DNA of 64,000 nucleotides from contig OY986438.1 of assembly GCA_963920525.1 (NCBI GenBank), positions 129,654,920 through 129,718,919 on the forward strand, in the 5' to 3' direction. Below are positions 57,305 to 64,000 of this stretch, piece by piece (within the stretch, counting starts at the first letter, position 1; every line of letters starts with the position of its first letter). Below the pieces are notes generated by a model. That model made no database searches, was not told the DNA's origin, and was given only the letters and a program-made list of their open reading frames with translations. Position numbers and translations under genes: made by a program. Source of the stretch: Dichetophora obliterata (lineage: Eukaryota; Arthropoda; Insecta; Diptera; Sciomyzidae).

Positions 57305-60158
57305 TCAAAACTTTACCCTTTGGAGAAAAATGGATTGAACATGAATATTTCTTATTTCCGATGGAAGACTATTGAAAAGTCGAGGAGCAACTGAAGTAAA
57401 AAAGTTAAGAAATATTCTTAATGTGTGCGTTGGAACCAGTGCTACATTGTATTCATTAACTCTCAAATGATAGGTATCTGAACGTCGTCTCAGAAGATAT
57501 CCAGATTTAATAAAAAAAATCTTCAATACTTTATAGAAATATAAATGTTTCAAAGGAAGGACACTAAGTTTCCTGAAAAGTAAAAGGCTACTACAAAATC
57601 TGTTTCTATGACAAATTAAACGAATAGTATGCTGTTACGAAACGAGAAGAGGGTATATTTTATTCTTATATGTACCTCCCCAACAAGCTAAACCATACTC
57701 AAGCTTGATACACTTGAAAAGAATAGGACTACAATATGATTTCAACAAATACAAATGCCTGGTGGCAGTCAAAAGGTACTTTTAAAGCTCACGTGTATGA
57801 ATTGTCCAATCCATACCACTATCTAGCCAATTACGAAGATATCTAAAAGAATTAACCCTTACAATAGCGAAGCAGTTTAAAGAACAAGACTTATGATCAC
57901 AGAACGTTTGAATGCAATCCGACGAGGAACATATATCATAACCTAAACCACCATCACATTTACCACCATGAAAATAAAATGAATCGAAGTTTACATTTTT
58001 AGCATTCACATTAAAAAGCATTGTTCTAGTTTTATCACTAAGTACCAGCTTATGAATTATAAACCAGTGCCTTAAAACAGCGAGATCATGGTTAATGTCA
58101 ACAGACAATTGCAAGGGCGAGACACAAGAAAAGGCACAGGCCATATCATCAGCAAAAGCATTGATGGAACTGCGGAACTTTATTGAAAAAAGCGAATTTA
58201 CAAAGATTAAAAACAATATAGGACCCAGCACTGAGCCCTGGGAACCCCTTATGTCAACAATTCCAATGAACTATAACAATTAAATATTTTAGTGATCAAA
58301 CGCTTTAGTGATATCAACAAAAAGAGCTACTGTTAACCGTTTATTATTAAGGCTGGAGTAAATGTTTGTACAGAAATTCAATAATGCGTCTCCTGTTGAT
58401 AGGCCAGATCTGAAACCAAACTGGAGTTTACTGAAACAATTATATTTCTCCAAAAAGAGCACAATTCGAACTTTCATTAATTTTTAAAATATTTTAGAAA
58501 ATACCGGAAGAAGTGAAATGGGTCTGTAGTTTATAACCATGGACCTATCTCCTTTTTTAAACAAAGGTAAAACCTCTGCTACTTTTAAACCATCTGGTAA
58601 TATACCACAGGTAACGCTTAAGTTGTAAATAAAGCTTAAAATGTCACTAATGAAGTAGACTATCTTTTTTAAAAAATTATTAGATACACAACTACAAGTA
58701 GTAGAATCTGAAGATTTTAATGATAAAATGGTTTTGAAAACTTCAAAAGAGCTGATAGGTTTAAAAACAAAAGCAGCTTGATTTGAAGCTTCATTTGATA
58801 AACAGTTACACTGTTGACACAGCTTTCAGCAACTACTTCTTTACCTATTCTGGAAAAAACTATTAAATACATTAGTCAATTGAAATGCTAGATATCTGAT
58901 CTTTATTACAATTCTTGTTCAAAATATTATTTACTAATTTCCACTCACCTTTAATATCACTTCTTACTTTATTAAACTCACGTAGATAGTAATCATTTTT
59001 ACAAGCCAGTACATCACTTGAAATCTCTTTACACAAATTTTTATAACTTTGCGCAAAAGATTCATTATTAGGGAATTTCTTTTTTTTCTTGAAGAGTTTT
59101 TTTTTTTTCATTTTTATTTTATCAAGTAGAAAGTTAGACATCCAAGGCTTTAATCTTTTAGGTTTTGCATTTTTGCTCACAGATCTAGAGCAGCTATTGA
59201 TATGACTATTTAAAGTTTTTAAGAATTGTTCATATGCAATAGAAGGATTACTTTCCGTATAAACATTATCCCAAAGTTCAAAACAGAGGGAATTTTTCAA
59301 CTCAACAAAATCAGTTTTTAAGACAGAATCTACCGGTGGGAGAGAATTAGTGCTATGTGGTTTCAAATTAACAAGGCTTAAAGCTGTCATCTGTTATCTG
59401 AAAATCCATAACAGAAATTAAAAAATCAAAGCATTCAGCACTTTGAAGACGCAAAAATATATGGTCAATACACGAATCAGAGGAAGACACAATGCGAGTT
59501 GGCTGATTAATGCAAGACTCAAGCCCAAAAGATGAAAGAAGAAACAAGTATCTGTCTGTCATTAAATTATCAAACAACGAGTTAATATTAATATCACCAA
59601 GGAGTACTAAGTTTGAATTCATGTTAACATTATTCAGGAGAAGGTTTTCAATTTCCGTTAAAAACACATCAGTCGCAGAAACCCCATTAAATCTGTAAAT
59701 ACAAAGAAAATTAAACTTTATGTTGTTTAAAAAACATTCCAATTTTAGAGCTTGAAACTTCTCAACTTAAAACTAGCAGAATTACACTCAACAGATTTAT
59801 GTACAAAAGCTGCAACACCACCAGAGGCATACTCATTATTACAATTAAACATAAATATGTAACCATCAATGTTAAAAAGAGATACTTCCTCATCAAAAAT
59901 ACAAATTTCTGTCAAAAAGATAAAATAAGGCTTATTAGTAAAAGATTCAAGTTGCAAAAGAAAATTGTCAAAATAATTTCTCATACTTCTGATGTTTTGA
60001 TGTATTATTAGACAATTATTAGCATGGACACGATTAAGACACAGATCAGCGAAATTAACACATTTATCATTAGCAAAAGAGATAATGCTGGAATCATCCA
60101 GCGGATCTTGTAAAAAATTTAACATGTAATTAAAATCAAGTTTAACAGAAATTAACAA
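57305..60158 (-). pseudogene. Endonuclease-reverse transcriptase, frameshifted and deleted
   Basis: Endonuclease: IHQNIRSMRNYFDNFLLQLE, FIFLTEICIF, SGGVAAFVHK, LVLLGDINI and SCINQPTRIVSSSDSCIDHI. Pre-RT: LKPWMSNFLLDKIKMKKKKL. RT: KKGDRSMVINYRPISLLPVF, LQFGFRSGLSTGDALL, FVDITKAFDH (motif A), GSQGSVLGPILFLIF (motif B') and FADDM (for YADD). At least three frame changes occur between 60,158 and 58,477. Between motif A (about 58,290) and motif B' (about 58,235) roughly 35-40 conserved residues are missing, an internal deletion. A C-terminal RRRSDTYHLRVNEYN block lies at 57,305-57,553. Confidence 0.82.
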
Positions 60159-60164
60159 AGTGTG

Positions 60165-60340
60165 TCAATTTCAACTATCGAGTTGATAACAACACACTTA
60201 TCACCGTCTCTTTTGCGCATGAAAACTTTTCCATTTCTTACCCACACATATTTGTAATTTTATCTCGTTTTGCTCTCAGAGACATATTAAACAAAGAACG
60301 CGAATTATTATCTAGGCTATCATTTATATAAATCTTAGAG
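60165..60340 (-). pseudogene. ORF1 C-terminal fragment (FP25K-like domain)
   Basis: The minus-strand sequence gives INDSLDNNSRSLFNMSLRAK and, after a one-base frameshift near 60,245, YVWVRNGKVFMRKRDGDK then VVINSIVEID. This pattern (YVWVR-GK-x-RK) is the C-terminal domain shared by ORF1 proteins of several insect non-LTR elements and the FP protein family. It lies directly upstream of the endonuclease frame, as expected for ORF1. Confidence 0.6.
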
Positions 60341-60345
60341 TAGAA

Positions 60346-61106
60346 GGGGGTAATGTCGTGCAGGGGGTAATGTCGTGCACCGGCTTTTTTAGCATAAAAA
60401 AATTGAATGATATACCAGCCGTTGGTAAGGTATGGGCCTACTGACCTACAGAGCTCATGCATACAATACTAGCAATATCCATGTGTAAGGGCAATATGTG
60501 CGACGTTTTTTAAAAATCGCACGTTCTCGGGACGACGAAAGTATTTTTTTATCGGATCAGAAAAAATTATTTGTCTCGAAGGAAAATATACCAGGTAAGT
60601 GTTTTCTTAAAGCAAATTTTCCGCCGAAAAAAAAGATGTATTGTGATCGAAAAAATTTTTGTTCTTTACCGATTTGTCGAAGTCAACCTTGAAAACGACC
60701 TTTGGGGCAATGTCGTGCATTTGATGTGGGGCAATGTCGTGCAGTATACAGAAAAGAAAAGGGAAGGAAACGCGGTCGCCCTAGTGTACCAAGGGAGTCG
60801 TGAAGCCATAACAAAACGCTACAATCAAATTAAAATTTTTCAAAATTTTTTCTCAATGTCAAGCACTTTTTGAAAAAATATTGTTTTTCTTTCCGTGTTT
60901 CATATAGCAAATTGCCTATTTTCACTTTTCTTTTCATAAAATTGTGTTTTTTGATCATATTTCTTTTCATTTACTTGTGTATATTGCCTTATAATTAACA
61001 AAAATAAATAAATAAACAATAATGCTATATCTTCTTGAATCGAACCACTACCTATCGTTTTTCACACATTCTGATACCTGTAAAATACAATGCACGACAT
61101 TACCCC
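60346..61106. mobile_element. Element with five GGGGYAATGTCGTGCA motifs
   Basis: Two tandem copies are at the left end (60,346-60,362 and 60,363-60,379). Two more lie in the same orientation inside (60,704-60,719; 60,728-60,743), and one is inverted at the right end (61,091-61,106). The outermost pair acts as 16-bp terminal inverted repeats. Between them are short + frames (60,498-60,692 and 60,571-60,873) without a recognised domain, possibly exons of a lost transposase; a possible donor CCAG|GTAAGTG is at 60,594. The repeat set looks like transposase-binding sites of a pogo-like element, but the superfamily is not shown. Confidence 0.55.
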
Positions 61107-61480
61107 ACAAATTTTGAGGATTTATTCTGCAATCCGTGTGCTACAGAGAAATTGGCTGAGTGGCAAAAAAATATAATTTCGTTTCGCTGTTTCAATGCAG
61201 TGGCAAGAATCGACAATATTTTGCTATCACAAGATATATGCGATCTTTGACCTGAAATATGACAGTTAAAGAATATTTTCTAAATAAAACCTAAACTATA
61301 AGAGATAGAAAAACATGGTGTCCGAGAAAATTTTAGACATTGTTTGAATGTACAAAAAAAATTTTAATTATTTTTCTCTATTTCGCCCCAATATAAATTC
61401 GCACATGCTACATATAAAAAATGCTTATTATACCCTACAATAATAGCATGTGCGAATTTATATTGGGATAAGCCCATTTT
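61107..61480. other. Short region with a 24-bp inverted repeat
   Basis: CCCAATATAAATTCGCACATGCTA (61,387-61,410; key words CCCAATATAAATTCG and CACATGCTA) is perfectly inverted at 61,444-61,467 with a 33-nt loop. A + frame at 61,035-61,250 has a CNPC pair and no known family. Confidence 0.55.
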
Positions 61481-62480
61481 TAGTGCACTGGCCGCGAGTA
61501 ACCATATGAACTAAATACATAATTTTTGTCTAATACGACACAAACTGTTGAAATAAAACATTTTTATTGGCTTTTGGGCGACAAAAGGGGGCGTGGAAAC
61601 CAATTTTTAGTACATTTGCTGACAGTAACCATACAAACTAAGCCAAAATTTTAGCTCAATCGACCCAGTAGTCAATTTGAATGATTTCTCAAAAAGTGGG
61701 TGTGGCTATATAGCGATATCACCCATTTTTAGTACAATTGCCGGAAGTAGCCATCAAATGTTGGTCTTATGCGTCCAAAACTGCTTGAAATATAGCATTT
61801 TCAGTGATTTGTGGGCGGAAAAAAGGGGCGTGGAAACCAATTCCTACAGTTGCTGACAGTAACCACACAAAGTAAATTACCAAATTCTAGTCTTATACGA
61901 CCAAAACTGTATAAAATAAAGCATTTTCATTGGTTTGTGAGCGGTAAAAGGGGGGCGTAGATACACACTTTTAGTACAGATACCGACAGAGACTATAAAA
62001 ACGAAATTACCAAATTTAAGTCTTAAACGACCAAAACCGTGTAAAATAAAGCATTTCCATTGATTTGTGGGTGGTAAAAGGGGGCGTGGAAACCCATTTA
62101 TAGTACAGCTGTCGACAGTAACCGTACAAACTGAATTACTAAATTTCAGCCTTAGGCTAAACCCAAACCGACTGAAATACAGCATTTTTATTGATTTGGG
62201 GGTGTGGCAACTTTTTCTTTTCTCAACCTCGTACCTGAAACAAATCAACTGCCAAAATTTCAAGTCAATCGGTCCAGTAGTTCATCACACACACAGACAC
62301 ACTGTTTTGCTCTATATATATATATATATATAGATATTGATTTGTGGGCGATAAAAGTGGGCGTTAAAACATTTATATATAGTGACGGCTTCTTGGAGCA
62401 GCTACACAGCAAGTTTCACTATAAAAATGTGTAGAACTCCGGAATTGCCATGATTTCGAAAAAGTGGGCGTATATATATT
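61480..62480. repeat. Degenerate ~120-bp tandem repeat (GGGGGCGTGGAAACC family)
   Basis: About seven diverged units. Each carries, in order, ATTTGTGGGCG, AAAAGGGGGCGTGG, TTTTAGTACA, GACAGTAACC, ACCAAATTTAAGTC-like, ACGACCAAAAC and AAATAAAGCATTTTCATTG-like words. The GGGCGTGG core recurs near 61,588, 61,827, 61,951 and 62,081. Copies are 110-130 bp apart. A (TA)n tract sits at 62,316-62,332. Non-coding. Confidence 0.7.
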
Positions 62481-63512
62481 GCGACAACTCCCATTTTTTG
62501 TACAGTAACCGACAGTAAAAATCTTAACAAAATTATTAAATCTTAGTTTTTTACGATCGAAACCATCTGATATATATCCTTTTTTTGTTTGGAGTCGATA
62601 GCGCAAATTTGGCTTGTATGGGAGGTACCACGCCCCCTTGTCTAATGGTTACCAAACCTCACAGGAACACTCAAGATTTTCCTAAAAATTTCATAAAGAT
62701 CTGTTCAGCAGTTTTGGAGTCTATACGTGATATACCCACATACCCACATACATGCATCCATTTTTATATGTATAGAAGATGGTGGAATTTCTTACGAGTA
62801 GTATATTTTGCAATATTCCCGCTACTTTGACATGAAATTTATGACGAAATGTATGGAAATGACTTAATTAAAAACGATCCTGTTAAATTGTCTTTTTATA
62901 GTTTTTTTATGATGCCACGCCTCCGTATGGAAGTATGTTATTCAATTTTTAAAAAATTATACCAACAAATAACCAGACTTTCATTTAAGTGTCGATTGAA
63001 GCGAAATATTCAATTGAGTAAAATCAGCATTGTATTGTTTCATTTGAAAATAATATGAATTTAGAATCAACTTGCAAAACAAAACTTTCTTTAATTAAAA
63101 AAGTTTTTACGAAATTTTGCCGACCAAATAATTTTTTCGTATTTTTATTCGAGTTTGTTTCAAAATAACGAAAAATTTAAAAACTGTGTAACTTTATTTG
63201 TTGGTTATGTAATTGGAAATTTTTTGAGATATTTGGCGACCCAGTTGTGAGCCAAAATTTACTAGCATCTTTTTGAATATTGTCTCAAAAAAAAAAAAAA
63301 ACACAATTTTTAAAAAACAAAAATTTAAAATATTTGTTTTTATACAAGGATCAGTAACAGATCAAAAATTTATTGTCGCTACCCGAACACATTTATGTTA
63401 TTGCCTAAATCGATTATATATGTATACTATCAGACCACAGTTGTTCTCCTAAAGACAAAACTTGTCAAAGGAAATAAAAAATTTCTTATTATTTTTGTTT
63501 TGGAGCGACGCA
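62481..63512. other. AT-rich non-coding DNA
   Basis: The first part (62,580-62,780) keeps words of the dispersed family (GTACCACGCCCCCTTGTC, ATACCCACATACCCACATAC). The rest shows no gene or repeat apart from A-runs. Confidence 0.45.
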
Positions 63513-63929
63513 CAGTGGCCCCAAATGGATTTTTGCGTCTCAAAAGTTTGTAACTTTTTGTCTCTTGGTATAGTTAAGCCAAACTTAAAATATATTCTCT
63601 ATGATATTCAATAAATCGTTTGAAATATTTTTTTTTTTTCAAAATCCATGTTGTTTCTTATTACTAAAATTTTATTTAAAGTTAAGAAATACACGATTAT
63701 GGCTTGACAACACATTAACACAAAAATTGTATTTGTTGAAGAATTCTAATATAAACCAGAAAACGTTATAGAATAATACGATGCAGGAAAAAGGCATGGG
63801 ATCCATAAAAAAATAAAAGAAATAGTTGAAGTGTGTAAAGTTACCATAAAAACCCCAAAAACACAAGTTCATAATATGTGCTGAGTTGCAATGGGCAGCA
63901 AGGTCCCCTTTTGCATTCCTACGCCACTG
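63513..63929. mobile_element. Possible hAT-like element by its ends
   Basis: The left end reads CAGTGGCCCCAAATGG and the inverted right end CAGTGGCGTAGGAATGC, sharing the hAT-typical CAGTGGC start. The 8 bp outside the two ends do not match, so these may be ends of two different elements. The right end resembles the start of the hAT at 11,643 (CATTGGCGTCGGAAGC). The interior is non-coding. Confidence 0.35.
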
Positions 63930-64000
63930 GTTTCTTCTAGACAAACATGTATTTGAGAAACATGCAGATTTTAACGGAGCTATCAATTGCGACTGCACCA

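Larger units (their letters stand above)
56938..60340 (-). mobile_element. Third non-LTR retrotransposon, decayed, with (TAC)n tail
   Basis: Read on the minus strand: an ORF1 C-terminal piece near 60,340-60,170, then endonuclease, RT and a 3' region. The 3' tail is (TAC)n (about 56,942-56,957). ORF1 is cut at its 5' side where the element from 60,346 begins. Its sequence is unlike the elements at 24.4-26.4, 35.9-40.1 and 43.8-44.3 kb, so the window holds four different non-LTR lineages. Confidence 0.82.

Noticed and set aside
63513..63929. Confident hAT element
   Set aside because: Only the first seven bases of the ends agree and the 8-bp flanks differ. Listed at low confidence only.

Overview
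This is AT-rich eukaryotic DNA, most likely from a higher (schizophoran) fly. That inference rests on the transposon families and dispersed repeats present, above all a mariner of the DD41D ('rosa') type, a group first described from tephritid flies. It also rests on long A/T microsatellites and compact GT-AG introns inside transposases. The species cannot be named from the sequence. I find no convincing host protein gene, rRNA or intact tRNA. The 64 kb reads as intergenic or large-intron DNA built mostly from transposons and satellites.

Layout. 1-11 kb: unique AT-rich DNA with small TIR elements (one MITE nested in another at 0.9-1.4 kb; a TA-flanked MITE at 2.25-2.50 kb), a mariner relic with an inverted partial copy (5.1-5.3 kb), a diverged inverted duplication (9.1-9.96 kb) and a hAT relic (10.8 kb). 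11.15-15.65 kb: three class II elements nested inside each other. A TTAA-flanked piggyBac (minus strand) is cut by an internally deleted hAT with a perfect 8-bp target duplication, and the hAT is cut by a complete 1.3-kb TA-flanked mariner. 15.65-24.4 kb: unannotated DNA, a 305-bp hairpin MITE, an 8-bp A/T satellite, a tRNA-like SINE head, a hAT terminus and a pogo/Tigger end. 24.4-28.5 kb: a non-LTR retrotransposon fragment (minus) abutting a 2-kb satellite that changes abruptly from a 5-bp unit to a 10-bp unit. 30.5-33.1 kb: a TTAA-flanked piggyBac MITE, a pogo-like deletion derivative and a 1.35-kb 8-bp A/T satellite.

35.9-40.1 kb: a nearly complete two-ORF non-LTR element (minus) whose ORF2 is spoiled only by three in-frame stops. 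40.75-43.85 kb: a complete pogo/Tigger element with TIRs, TA flanks and two recognisable introns, split by a 1.0-kb Harbinger-like element. 43.85-44.33 kb: the 3' piece of a different non-LTR element. 44.5-48.6 kb: a dispersed fly repeat family, a foldback element and unique DNA. 48.9-49.6 kb: a TIR-bounded element with a Cys-rich zinc-binding tail. 51-56 kb: small SINE-like and foldback remnants. 56.9-60.3 kb: a heavily mutated non-LTR element with an internal RT deletion. 60.3-64 kb: an element carrying repeated GGGGYAATGTCGTGCA motifs, a degenerate ~120-bp tandem repeat and possible hAT termini.

No genes here work together as a pathway. The value of the window is as a record of transposon layering and satellite growth. 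Every transposase or RT I could read carries at least one stop, frameshift, deletion or insertion, so none looks autonomous. The only long ORF without a break is ORF1 of the 36-40 kb retrotransposon.
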